Positions 1-6,364 of a stretch of 6,364 bases of DNA are shown one piece after another. Numbering within the stretch: position 1 is the first letter of the stretch; the number at the start of each line of letters is the position of its first letter. The notes under the pieces were generated by a model, which was not told the DNA's origin, did not search any database, and saw only the letters and a program-made list of their open reading frames with translations. The stretch covers positions 1 to 6,364 of the forward strand of contig CALFSF010000464.1 in NCBI GenBank assembly GCA_937917025.1. The letters are read 5' to 3'. A program made the position numbers and the translations under genes. This DNA comes from an uncultured Paraburkholderia sp. GTDB taxonomy: Bacteria > Pseudomonadota > Gammaproteobacteria > Burkholderiales > Burkholderiaceae.

Positions 1-2326
1 TGTCGAGATCGGGTTCCTGCGTCACGCGACGGTCCGGCATTCCGCAGACGCCGAACCGGTCGAGCAGCGCCGGTATGCCATCCGACGGCACCGGTCGCGA
101 GAACAGGAAGCCCTGTGCCTCGATATGGCCGAGCGCCGCCAGCCACGCGATCTGTTCTTCCGTCTCCGTGCCTTCGACGACCACCGTGAGGCCCAGCGAG
201 CGCGCCAGGTTGACGATCGCCGTCACCATCACGCACACGCTGCGGTCGCCGGGAATGGCCTGCACGAACGAGCGGTCCACCTTCAGCGTATCGACCGAAA
301 AGCGGTTCAGATACGACAGCGACGAATAGCCGGTGCCGAAGTCGTCGAGCGCGATACGCACGCCAAGGCGTTTTAGCGCGAAGATTTTCTCGGAGACGAG
401 ATCGGGATATTCCATCATCGCCGTCTCGGTGATTTCGAGTTCCAGGCGGCGCGCGGAAATGCCGGTTTCCTCGATGGCGCGCGAGATCGTCTGGTAAAGG
501 TCGCCGCGCCAGAACTGCACGGCGGAAATGTTGACCGCGAGCGAAAGCGGGTCGTAGCCCTGTTGTTGCCACAGCGCCAGTTGCCGGCAGGCGGTCTCGA
601 TCACGAAGTCGCCGATCGGCACGATCAGGCCGGTCGATTCAGCGACCGGGATGAACTCGTTGGCCGGAATCAGGCCGTGCTGCGGATGGTTCCAGCGCAC
701 CAGCGCCTCGAAGCCGGTGATGCAGCGGCGCGTGAGATCGACCTTCGGCTGGTAGGCGAGGAACAGCTGCCCCTCGTTCAGCGCGACGCGCAACTGCTGC
801 TCCCACTTCATCAGATGGTCCGCGCGGTGCGAGAGCTGCGGCGAATAGAACTGGTAGCAGTTCTTGCCGGCATCCTTCGCGCTGTACATCGCGAGGTCGG
901 CTTTTTTCAGCAGGTCGATTTCGCTTTCGTTGGCGACCGAGTACAGCGCGATGCCAATGCTCGCGTGCAGCACGAACGCACTGCCGCGCACTTCGAACGG
1001 CCTCGCGACGACTTCGGCCGTTGCCTCGGCGAGATCGACGGCGCGCTTTTCGACGTTCTCGCCTTTGACGATCACGACAAATTCGTCGCCGCCGATGCGG
1101 CTGAGCGACCCCAGGTCGGAGACGGCATCCGCGAGCCGCGACGCGGTCATCTGCAGCACGATGTCGCCGGCGTTGTGGCCGAGCGTGTCGTTGACGGTCT
1201 TGAAGTTGTCGAGGTCGATGAACAGGATCGCGAGGCGGCCCACGTTCACCGGTAACGCAACGTCGTGCCGCAGGCTCTGCAGCGTGGCGTAGCGGTTGCG
1301 CAGGCCGGTCAGCAGGTCGTATTCGACGAGATGCGTCATCTCGCGCTCGCGTCCGAGCAGCTTGCCGATCAGCCCCGTCGCGACGGCGAAGAAGCTCAGC
1401 ATCGCGAGCGAGATAAAACCCGCCATCAGCAGATAGACGTTGCGCGTATGGTTGTAGTCGGCGAACTCTTCCGCGTGCGAGAGGCCGACGATCACGCCGA
1501 GCGGATAGCCGTCGATATGACGGTACGACACGATGCGCGTCACGTGGTCGATCGGATCGACGTAGGTGCCCGACACGTGTTCAGACGTCGGGTACGTGCC
1601 GCTCGCCGTGAACGTGCCTTCCGCGTGCTCGGCGCTGCCGGTGCTGCGCGCGAGCACGGCGCCCGAATCGGAGATGACGGCGATCACGCCGTCGCGGCCG
1701 ATCGCCGCGTTGTTGTAGAAGTCGCTCGTGAAGTAGCTCGGGTCCTCGGACACCACCACGACACCCGCGAACGAGCCGTCCGGATGATTCAGACGGCGCG
1801 TCATCTGCAACGTCCAGTGCCCGGACACGCGCCCGAGCACCGGTTTGCTGATGTAGAGCGCGTCATCGTTCTCGTGTTCGTGTACCTTGAAGTGCTCGCG
1901 GTCCGACAGGTCGATGTGTTTCGGATTGGGATCGGCGGTGTTCGCGATCAGCCTGCCGTGCTCGTCGATCAGCGAAACCTGCACGAGCGTCTCGCTCTGC
2001 ACGACGCCTTTTTCGACCGTGCTCGACAGGTCGAAGTGATCCGGCGCCTTCTCGAACTCGTATTTGACGAAGCGCGTGATCTGGTCGACCTGGTGGATGG
2101 CCTTGACCGTGTGTTGTTCGAGCGCCGCCGACAGGATCGCCGACGATGCCATCGCTTCCCGGTACGTCGTCTCCTTCTCGACCGACAGGCGCGCGAAGAT
2201 GACGGTCCACAACAGGATCAATACCAGTACGCCGAGTGCGGGAATGGCGAGCAGCGCACGGCGGCGCGATACCGCGGGATCGCGGAGCCTGCCATCGCGT
2301 GTTGCAGAAACGCGGAAATGGCTCAT
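1..2326 (-). CDS. Cache-GGDEF-EAL membrane c-di-GMP cyclase/phosphodiesterase (3' end cut by window edge)
   Basis: This is a probable inner-membrane c-di-GMP signalling protein: GGDEF domains make c-di-GMP from GTP and EAL domains hydrolyse it to pGpG. The frame is open from ATG 2326 to the left edge, at least 775 codons with no stop, so the C-terminus lies outside. A short basic N-terminus precedes a membrane segment (about residues 24-45). A periplasmic Cache-like sensor follows (about 47-295, with the PDC-type DREHF at 142-146 and a later DGSFAGVV segment), then a second membrane segment (about 296-322). The GGDEF domain starts with DLLTGLRNR at 337, has metal Asp371 in FIDLDNF and GGDEF at 412-416. 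The inhibitory RxxD site is absent: the matching positions are Ser and Gly. The EAL domain has EAL at 540-542, Asn599, Glu634 of EITE, DDFGTG at 661-666, Lys682, Glu718 and Gln738, so phosphodiesterase residues look complete. The start is the first Met in frame, but the ribosome-binding site is weak. Net activity and ligand are not deducible. Confidence 0.95.
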   Translation of the reverse strand, partial: MSHFRVSATRDGRLRDPAVSRRRALLAIPALGVLVLILLWTVIFARLSVEKETTYREAMASSAILSAALEQHTVKAIHQVDQITRFVKYEFEKAPDHFDLSSTVEKGVVQSETLVQVSLIDEHGRLIANTADPNPKHIDLSDREHFKVHEHENDDALYISKPVLGRVSGHWTLQMTRRLNHPDGSFAGVVVVSEDPSYFTSDFYNNAAIGRDGVIAVISDSGAVLARSTGSAEHAEGTFTASGTYPTSEHVSGTYVDPIDHVTRIVSYRHIDGYPLGVIVGLSHAEEFADYNHTRNVYLLMAGFISLAMLSFFAVATGLIGKLLGREREMTHLVEYDLLTGLRNRYATLQSLRHDVALPVNVGRLAILFIDLDNFKTVNDTLGHNAGDIVLQMTASRLADAVSDLGSLSRIGGDEFVVIVKGENVEKRAVDLAEATAEVVARPFEVRGSAFVLHASIGIALYSVANESEIDLLKKADLAMYSAKDAGKNCYQFYSPQLSHRADHLMKWEQQLRVALNEGQLFLAYQPKVDLTRRCITGFEALVRWNHPQHGLIPANEFIPVAESTGLIVPIGDFVIETACRQLALWQQQGYDPLSLAVNISAVQFWRGDLYQTISRAIEETGISARRLELEITETAMMEYPDLVSEKIFALKRLGVRIALDDFGTGYSSLSYLNRFSVDTLKVDRSFVQAIPGDRSVCVMVTAIVNLARSLGLTVVVEGTETEEQIAWLAALGHIEAQGFLFSRPVPSDGIPALLDRFGVCGMPDRRVTQEPDLD

Positions 2327-2471
2327 CGTGCTGACCAGGGGCGTGTGCCTTGCCGCAGCGGCTCCGGGTACGTCGACTGCTCGAGGTTCGAGGTTGCTTG
2401 CATGATGAACGGTACCGGGTGCGCGGGGTAGGGGGACGCGGCGTCGTGCCGAAGTCCAGTGGTCACCGGGA

Positions 2472-2510
2472 CCTTTCGATATTACTGAATGCCAAAAGAT
2501 TAAGGAAGCA
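2472..2510 (-). promoter_or_regulatory. Possible promoter of the GGDEF-EAL gene (weak)
   Basis: This is the only AT-rich stretch in the gap. Read on the minus strand it contains TAATAT (2484 to 2479), a 4-of-6 match to a sigma-70 -10 box, and TTGGCA (2495 to 2490), a 5-of-6 match to a -35 box, but the two are not spaced to work together. A promoter near here would leave a leader of roughly 150 nt. The call rests on local base composition and position, not on a good paired motif. Confidence 0.2.
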
Positions 2511-2604
2511 TCCGCGCATCGGGTATACGCTCGCCCGGCCAGGCACGCGACGTGAGTCGCCTGACGCGGCCCGGCGGCCGCCTGTGTTTCCCCAGCTTCC
2601 GTCG

Positions 2605-2630
2605 AAACGCGGGCTTCAGATGATGCCCGC
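2605..2630 (-). terminator. Candidate terminator hairpin downstream of the phzF-like gene
   Basis: On the minus strand GCGGGC (2630-2625) pairs perfectly with GCCCGC (2614-2609) around a 10-nt loop, followed by GTTT. It lies 79 nt after the phzF-like stop codon, where a terminator would be expected before the next same-strand gene. The T-run is only three bases, so it may be a weak terminator, an RNA-stabilising hairpin, or chance in GC-rich DNA. Confidence 0.35.
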
Positions 2631-2708
2631 TGCGTAGAGCGCGTGGATCGACATCGCAGATTTATCCAGAGCGCATTACGCGAGTGACGCGGCGCGCTCG
2701 CTCGCGGC

Positions 2709-3584
2709 TCAGGGCAGCCGGAATGTCCCGTCGACCACCGTGACGGATGAGCCGCCGATCCACGTTTTGCCCGCAGCGTCGTCGTAGTTCACGACGATAC
2801 GGCCGTCGCGGCCGATCGCGGTGCCCTGGCGCGCGGTGTATCCATTACCGGGCCGGCGATTCTGCTGCGTCAGCAGGCCCGCCAGCGCGGCGTTCGCGCT
2901 GCCCGTCACCGGGTCTTCGCCGACACCGAACGCGCCGCCTGCCATCAGGCAGCGGACTTCGAACGTGGCGGGGCCCCCGGCGGCGTGCGGTGCGTAGACG
3001 GCGATGCCGTGTGTACCGGCGGCATGGGCGACGGCGGCGAGCTGTTGTGAGTCCGGCGTCAACGCGAGGCAGGCATCAGCGGACTGCAGGCGCACGACGA
3101 GCCATGGCGCACCGTTGTCGACCGCGCAGGGTGGTGCGCTGAAGTCGATCGCATCGGTTTTCAGGGCTGCCTGCAGCGCGGCGTACTGCGTCTCGGGAAG
3201 GGGCGTGACGCGAGCCGGCGGCGCGGCGAACGCCCAGACGTGCGCGTCCTGCTGGGCCAGTTCGACAAGGCCAACGCCGCATTGCTGCACAAGCCGGCCT
3301 GGCTCTTTCGGCGGATAGCCGCTTTCGAGTAGCGCATGCGCGGTGCCGAGCGTGGGGTGGCCCGCGAACGGAAGCTCGCCGCCCGTCGTGAAGATACGAA
3401 CCCGGTAATCGGCGGCCGGGTCGGTCGGCTTCAGCACAAAGGTGGTCTCGGACAGATTCGTCCAGTGTGCGATGGCCTGCATCTGGTCGGTGGTCAGGCC
3501 GTCGCCTTCCAGGATCACCGCGAGCGGATTGCCCTTGAACGGGACACGGGTAAACACATCGACCTGCTTGAAGCGACTAAGCAT
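2709..3584 (-). CDS. PhzF-family isomerase-like protein
   Basis: This 291-residue protein has the usual length of the PhzF family, which shares the diaminopimelate-epimerase fold with two pseudo-symmetric halves. The family's named member isomerises trans-2,3-dihydro-3-hydroxyanthranilate in phenazine synthesis, but most relatives have no known substrate. Visible motifs are an N-terminal QVDVF, GNPLAV at 18-23, LSETTF with the catalytic-type Glu46, ELPFAGHPT at 70-78, and EDPVTGSA at about 223-230. The active-site Glu and both phosphate/carboxylate-binding-type loops are therefore intact. No other phenazine gene is present, so a phenazine role is unlikely and a symbol is not given. It lies 88 nt downstream of the RidA-family gene on the same strand and is probably co-transcribed. 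The ATG at 3584 is the only reasonable start, since the next Met is residue 35. The ribosome-binding site is poor (GGGAA/GGGC-like). It is likely cytosolic, with no signal peptide or membrane segment. Confidence 0.93.
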   Translation of the reverse strand: MLSRFKQVDVFTRVPFKGNPLAVILEGDGLTTDQMQAIAHWTNLSETTFVLKPTDPAADYRVRIFTTGGELPFAGHPTLGTAHALLESGYPPKEPGRLVQQCGVGLVELAQQDAHVWAFAAPPARVTPLPETQYAALQAALKTDAIDFSAPPCAVDNGAPWLVVRLQSADACLALTPDSQQLAAVAHAAGTHGIAVYAPHAAGGPATFEVRCLMAGGAFGVGEDPVTGSANAALAGLLTQQNRRPGNGYTARQGTAIGRDGRIVVNYDDAAGKTWIGGSSVTVVDGTFRLP

Positions 3585-3672
3585 ACGTTTTGCCCGTTCC
3601 CGATTCCAGAATTGAATACACGCGATTCTTCATATTTTAGATCCGTGACTTGATCGCGCTATTCAAAAAGCA
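3585..3672 (-). promoter_or_regulatory. AT-rich gap upstream of the phzF-like gene, possible secondary promoter
   Basis: This 88-nt gap is noticeably richer in A/T than its surroundings. On the minus strand it carries TTGAAT (3666-3661) and TAAAAT (3639-3634), each close to a sigma-70 box, but they are 21 nt apart, too far for a standard promoter. A weak internal promoter is possible; plain read-through from the RidA-family gene is equally compatible. No terminator-like hairpin was seen in it. Confidence 0.2.
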
Positions 3673-4137
3673 CTACTGCACTTCAGCGATCAGTTCGATT
3701 TCGACGCATGCGCCAAGCGGAATCTGCGCGACGCCAAACGCCGAGCGCGCGTGCTTGCCGCGCTCGCCAAATACGTCGGCGACGAGTTCCGATGCGCCGT
3801 TCGTCACGAGATGCTGTTCGGTGAACGTGAGCGTCGAGTTGACGAGGCTCATCAGCTTGACGATGCGCGTCACGCGGTTCAGGTCGCCGACGTGCGCATG
3901 CAGCGTTGCGAGCAGGTCGATTGCGATCGAGCGCGCGGCGAGCTTGCCTTCTTCGGTCGTCAGCGTGTCGCCGAGCTTGCCGACCCACGGCTTGCCGTCC
4001 TTCTTCGCGATGTGGCCGGACAGATACACCGTGTTCCCGGCCTGCGCGCTCATCACGTAAGCGGCGGCGGGCGCGCCTGCGGTCGGCAGTTCGATGCCGA
4101 GTTCCTTCAACCGGTCATACACATTTGCTTGAGCCAT
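3673..4137 (-). CDS. RidA/YjgF-family protein (long, YjgF_endoribonc-type)
   Basis: This 154-residue cytosolic protein belongs to the Rid (YjgF/YER057c/UK114) superfamily. Its length and layout match the roughly 150-residue branch rather than the roughly 128-residue archetypal RidA. It opens with a RLKELGIELP-type segment, then NTVYLSGH at about 35-42, a GKLGDTLTTEEG block, NGASELVADVFGE, and HARSAFGVAQIPLG ending in VEIE at 145-148. Arg131 corresponds to the carboxylate-binding Arg of RidA, and Glu146/Glu148 lie in the usual C-terminal strand. Archetypal RidA hydrolyses reactive enamine/imine intermediates made by PLP enzymes, which would otherwise damage other PLP enzymes. Activity of this branch is less well established. 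It starts 46 nt after an aminotransferase gene, a pairing that fits imine clearance. The start is supported by AAAGGA placed 6 nt before the ATG. It probably assembles as a trimer, as is known for the family. Confidence 0.95.
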   Translation of the reverse strand: MAQANVYDRLKELGIELPTAGAPAAAYVMSAQAGNTVYLSGHIAKKDGKPWVGKLGDTLTTEEGKLAARSIAIDLLATLHAHVGDLNRVTRIVKLMSLVNSTLTFTEQHLVTNGASELVADVFGERGKHARSAFGVAQIPLGACVEIELIAEVQ

Positions 4138-4143
4138 GACGTG

Positions 4144-4149
4144 TCCTTT
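4144..4149 (-). promoter_or_regulatory. Ribosome-binding site of the RidA-family gene
   Basis: On the minus strand AAAGGA sits 6 nt before the ATG at 4137. It fixes the start of the RidA-family protein and lies in the 46-nt gap after the aminotransferase stop codon. No promoter-like pair is evident in that gap, which supports co-transcription. Confidence 0.7.
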
Positions 4150-4183
4150 ATCTCTGGATGAAATCGGTAAAACAGATCGGTAG

Positions 4184-5380
4184 TCAGATCCGCGCGCGGA
4201 TCAATGCGGCGAGCTTCGCGACGCCTTCGTCGATCTTCGCCGGCGACACGGTCACGAACGACAGACGCAGCGTGTTGTGTTGCGCCTCGTTCGCGAAGAA
4301 CGGTCCGCCCGGCACGAACGCGACGTTCTGCGCGACCGCTTCTTCGAGCAGCTTCATGCTGTTTATCTGCGCGGGCAGCGTGACCCATACGAACATGCCG
4401 CCTTCCGGACGGTTCCAGCTCACGCCCTCGGGCATATAGCGCTCGAGCGAAGCCAGCATCGCCGCGCACTGGTCGCGATAGAGCGCGCGGATCGTCGGCA
4501 CGTGCGTGTCGAGAAAGCCGTCTTTCACGACCTCGTGCACGATGCGCTGCGTGAAGCTCGGCGTGTGCAGATCGGTGGCCTGTTTGGCCTGCACCAGCTT
4601 GAAGTGCAGTTCCTCGGGCGCGATGATGTAGCCGATCCGCAGGCCCGGCGCGAGCACCTTCGAGAACGAGCCCAGATGAACGATGTGATCGGGCGACATC
4701 GAGAGCATCGTCGGCAGCGGCTCGCCCGCGTAATCGAGCGCGCCGTATGGATCGTCTTCGATGACGGGGAACGGCGCGGTCTTCGCGAACGCGGCGAGCG
4801 CGCGGCGGCGCTCGACCGGCAAACGGCGGCCCGTCGGATTCTGGAAATTCGGCTGCGCGTACAGGAGGCGCGCGCCCGCCGTCAGCTCCGGGGTGAGCGC
4901 TTCGGGGATCAGGCCGTTCTCATCGGTCGGCACCTGCACGTAGCGCGGCTCGTACATCGAGAACGACTGCAGCGCGCCGAGATACGTCGGCGTTTCGACG
5001 AGCACCGGGCTGTCCTTGCAGATCAGCACCTTGCCGAGCAGGTCGAGCGCCTGCTGCGAACCCGTCGTGATCAGGACCTGCGAAGCGCGGATCGCGGCGC
5101 CGTTTACCGAGTAACGTGCGGCGATCCATTCGCGCAGCGGCAGATAGCCTTCGGTCGCGCTGTACTGGAGCGCGGCGGCCGGGTCGGTGCGCAGGATCCA
5201 GTCGGACGCTTCGCGCATCCGTTCGGCCGGGAACGTTGCCGGCGAAGGCAACCCGCCCGCGAACGAAATGACTTCGGGCCGTTCGGTGACCTTCAGGATC
5301 TCGCGAATCGCCGAGCTGGTGAGCTTGCGCGCGCGTTCGGACAGTTGCCACGTGGGGGCTTGAAGATCGCTTTGGTCCAT
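4184..5380 (-). CDS. PLP-dependent aminotransferase, fold type I (LysN/2-aminoadipate-like)
   Basis: This 398-residue cytosolic enzyme is a complete class I/II aminotransferase of the LysN/Aro8-like and MocR-catalytic-domain type, without the N-terminal winged-helix domain of MocR regulators. Visible landmarks are ISFAGGLPSPATFP at 38-51, the phosphate-binding TGSQQ at 106-110, Tyr133 stacking over the cofactor, NPTG at 181-184, EDDPYG at 208-213 with the pyridine-nitrogen Asp and Tyr212, and SFSK with the Schiff-base Lys241. Arg248 follows in the phosphate loop, and Arg372 in LRLSF is the probable substrate-carboxylate binder. Every expected catalytic residue is present. Relatives use 2-aminoadipate, leucine, valine, aromatic amino acids or other donors, so specificity cannot be read here. 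The start is supported by GAGGAG just before ATG 5380. The gene follows the EamA gene by 72 nt and precedes the RidA-family gene by 46 nt, an arrangement that suggests amino-acid turnover coupled to export. Confidence 0.95.
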   Translation of the reverse strand: MDQSDLQAPTWQLSERARKLTSSAIREILKVTERPEVISFAGGLPSPATFPAERMREASDWILRTDPAAALQYSATEGYLPLREWIAARYSVNGAAIRASQVLITTGSQQALDLLGKVLICKDSPVLVETPTYLGALQSFSMYEPRYVQVPTDENGLIPEALTPELTAGARLLYAQPNFQNPTGRRLPVERRRALAAFAKTAPFPVIEDDPYGALDYAGEPLPTMLSMSPDHIVHLGSFSKVLAPGLRIGYIIAPEELHFKLVQAKQATDLHTPSFTQRIVHEVVKDGFLDTHVPTIRALYRDQCAAMLASLERYMPEGVSWNRPEGGMFVWVTLPAQINSMKLLEEAVAQNVAFVPGGPFFANEAQHNTLRLSFVTVSPAKIDEGVAKLAALIRARI

Positions 5381-5383
5381 GGT

Positions 5384-5389
5384 CTCCTC
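5384..5389 (-). promoter_or_regulatory. Ribosome-binding site of the aminotransferase gene
   Basis: On the minus strand GAGGAG ends 3 nt before ATG 5380 (GAGG alone gives a 5-nt spacing). It supports this start over internal Met codons, the first of which is residue 55, inside the conserved N-terminal region. Confidence 0.65.
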
Positions 5390-5452
5390 GATTGCTGGTG
5401 TGATGCTGAAGCTGAAAGGGTCGGTCGAATACGTGATTATCGCGCGTCTTTG

Positions 5453-6361
5453 TCAGGCAGCGCGCGCCGGTGCATGTACGGTATGCACGGCGGCCTTGCG
5501 GCCGAGCATGACGGTGGCGATCACGGCGGCCGCGAAAAGCCAGGTGGAAGCCGCGACGTGCTCGCCGAAAAAGATCGCGGAAAACGCCATCGTGAAGAAA
5601 ATCTGCAGCAGCTGCACCTGGCCCACGCGCGCCGTGCCGCCCATCGCGAGCCCCGCGTACCACGCGAAAAAGCCGATGAACTGCGAGAAGATCGTGACGT
5701 AGCCGAACGCGAGCCACGTCTTCAACGCGACGGGGCCGGGATGCTGCACGTGATGTTCCCAGCCGAGCCAGCCGACCGGAATCACGAGGAACGGCGCCGA
5801 GAGCACCAGCGCCCAGCAGATCACCTGCCAGCCGCCGATCTGCCGCGCGAGCCGGGCGCCTTCCGCGTAGCCGAGCGCGCCGATGCCGACCGCGACGAGC
5901 ATCAGCAGATCGCCCGCCTGCAGCGAGCCGCCGCCCGATTGCAACGCGAACGCGACGACGATCGCGCTGCCGGCAAGCGCGCTCGCCCAGAACGCCTTCG
6001 AAGGCCGTTCGTGCGAGAGCCACGCGGCATACAGCGCGACGCACAGCGGTTGCAGGCCGTTGACGACCGCGCCATGCGAAGCGGGTACCGTCTTCATCGC
6101 CCACGCGGAAAACACCGGAAACGCGATGATCACGCCAAGCGACACCACGGCGAGGCTCTTGACCTGCGGCCATGTCGGCCGGCGCTCGCGGCGCCATGCC
6201 AGCAGCGCGGCGGCGGGCACCGCGGCGGCGAGCGCGCGGCCGAGGCCGTTGAGCAGCGGATGAAACTCCTGCACGACGATGCGTGTCATTGGCAGCGTCA
6301 GGCTGAAGATCATGACGCCGATGAGGCCAAGCATCATGCCCTGGGATTCGCGCGGTTTCAT
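5453..6361 (-). CDS. EamA-family (DMT superfamily) transporter
   Basis: This 302-residue inner-membrane protein has the typical length and about ten hydrophobic segments of the drug/metabolite transporter superfamily, arranged as two EamA repeats (about residues 10-140 and 151-287). The second repeat ends with the family-like stretch GQVQLLQIFFTMAFSAIFFGE followed by a final membrane helix and a short basic tail. Characterised relatives export amino acids or related metabolites such as threonine, homoserine or cysteine derivatives, though some import. The substrate here is unknown. It is the first gene of the apparent cluster, 72 nt before the aminotransferase. The ATG at 6361 is only 3 nt from the window edge, so its ribosome-binding site and promoter cannot be seen; Met9 or Met10 is a possible alternative start. 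The first membrane segment begins close to Met9, so either start leaves the protein intact. Confidence 0.93.
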   Translation of the reverse strand: MKPRESQGMMLGLIGVMIFSLTLPMTRIVVQEFHPLLNGLGRALAAAVPAAALLAWRRERRPTWPQVKSLAVVSLGVIIAFPVFSAWAMKTVPASHGAVVNGLQPLCVALYAAWLSHERPSKAFWASALAGSAIVVAFALQSGGGSLQAGDLLMLVAVGIGALGYAEGARLARQIGGWQVICWALVLSAPFLVIPVGWLGWEHHVQHPGPVALKTWLAFGYVTIFSQFIGFFAWYAGLAMGGTARVGQVQLLQIFFTMAFSAIFFGEHVAASTWLFAAAVIATVMLGRKAAVHTVHAPARAA

Positions 6362-6364
6362 TGC

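Larger units (their letters stand above)
2327..2708. other. Intergenic region: probable leader/promoter zone of the GGDEF-EAL gene
   Basis: I see no convincing gene in this 382-nt gap; small open frames here lack homology cues and ribosome-binding sites. Both flanking genes point left, so it holds the end of the phzF-like transcript and the upstream region of the c-di-GMP gene. Seen in order on the minus strand: a hairpin at 2609-2630, a GC-only perfect 6-bp stem with a 4-nt loop at 2566-2581, a locally AT-rich island at about 2475-2505, and a tandem 7-bp repeat TCGAGGT at 2381-2394 (plus-strand reading). I did not recognise a known riboswitch fold. Confidence 0.6.

Noticed and set aside
563..1255. 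230-codon plus-strand open frame
   Set aside because: It is antisense to the GGDEF and EAL domains, with low-complexity Arg/Glu/Val-rich composition and no domain.
1265..2431. 388-codon plus-strand open frame opposite the c-di-GMP gene
   Set aside because: Its product is Arg/His/Val/Asp-rich with no recognisable domain, and it lies antisense to a clear Cache-GGDEF-EAL gene. GC-rich codon use creates such frames.
2480..2498. Sigma-54-like TTGGCA motif in the gap before the c-di-GMP gene
   Set aside because: The downstream -12 GC element is missing at the required spacing; the sequence there is TAAT.
2709..3584. Phenazine biosynthesis locus
   Set aside because: Only a PhzF-like gene is present. 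PhzF homologues are widespread outside phenazine producers, and no phzA/B/C/D/E/G-type gene is in the window.
4163..4182. Direct repeat ATCGGTA, two copies 13 nt apart, between the aminotransferase and RidA-family genes
   Set aside because: The repeat is short and non-palindromic, lies in a 46-nt gap with no promoter motif, and is compatible with chance.
5381..5452. Possible promoter between the EamA and aminotransferase genes (CTGACA and GATAAT on the minus strand)
   Set aside because: Each box matches 5 of 6 bases, but the spacer is only 9 nt and CTGACA overlaps the EamA stop codon. No acceptable -35 exists at 16-18 nt.
4920..6197. 425-codon minus-strand open frame spanning the EamA and aminotransferase genes
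   Set aside because: It is an Arg/Ala-rich shifted frame crossing a gene boundary and the 72-nt gap. The overlapping frames encode well-recognised proteins.

Overview
The window is GC-rich and reads as ordinary chromosomal DNA from a Burkholderiales bacterium, most likely Paraburkholderia, Caballeronia or Burkholderia. That placement is inferred from the strong G/C preference at third codon positions, the pervasive long shadow frames this produces, and the style of the proteins. It does not rest on a marker gene. I saw no rRNA or tRNA, CRISPR array, transposase, phage gene or attachment site.

All five genes lie on the minus strand, so transcription runs from the right edge to the left. In that order they are: an EamA-family (DMT superfamily) membrane exporter (6361-5453); a fold-type I PLP-dependent aminotransferase of the LysN/2-aminoadipate type (5380-4184); a RidA/YjgF-family enamine/imine deaminase-like protein (4137-3673); a PhzF-family isomerase-like protein (3584-2709); and, after a 382-nt gap, a large membrane-anchored Cache-GGDEF-EAL c-di-GMP protein (2326 to the left edge, 3' end outside the window).

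The first four genes are separated by only 46 to 88 nt and plausibly form an operon. Together they suggest amino-acid chemistry: an aminotransferase that makes or consumes an alpha-amino acid, a RidA protein that would clear reactive imine/enamine intermediates, a PhzF-like enzyme acting on an unknown small molecule, and an exporter for an amino acid or related metabolite. No substrate can be assigned from sequence. The Cache-GGDEF-EAL gene probably has its own promoter in the 382-nt gap and acts in signalling rather than in this pathway.

The window looks like a normal metabolic and signalling neighbourhood, and I found no convincing new system. The points most worth checking are the coherence of the four-gene cluster, the missing I-site in the GGDEF domain beside an apparently complete EAL active site, and the long leader upstream of the c-di-GMP gene.
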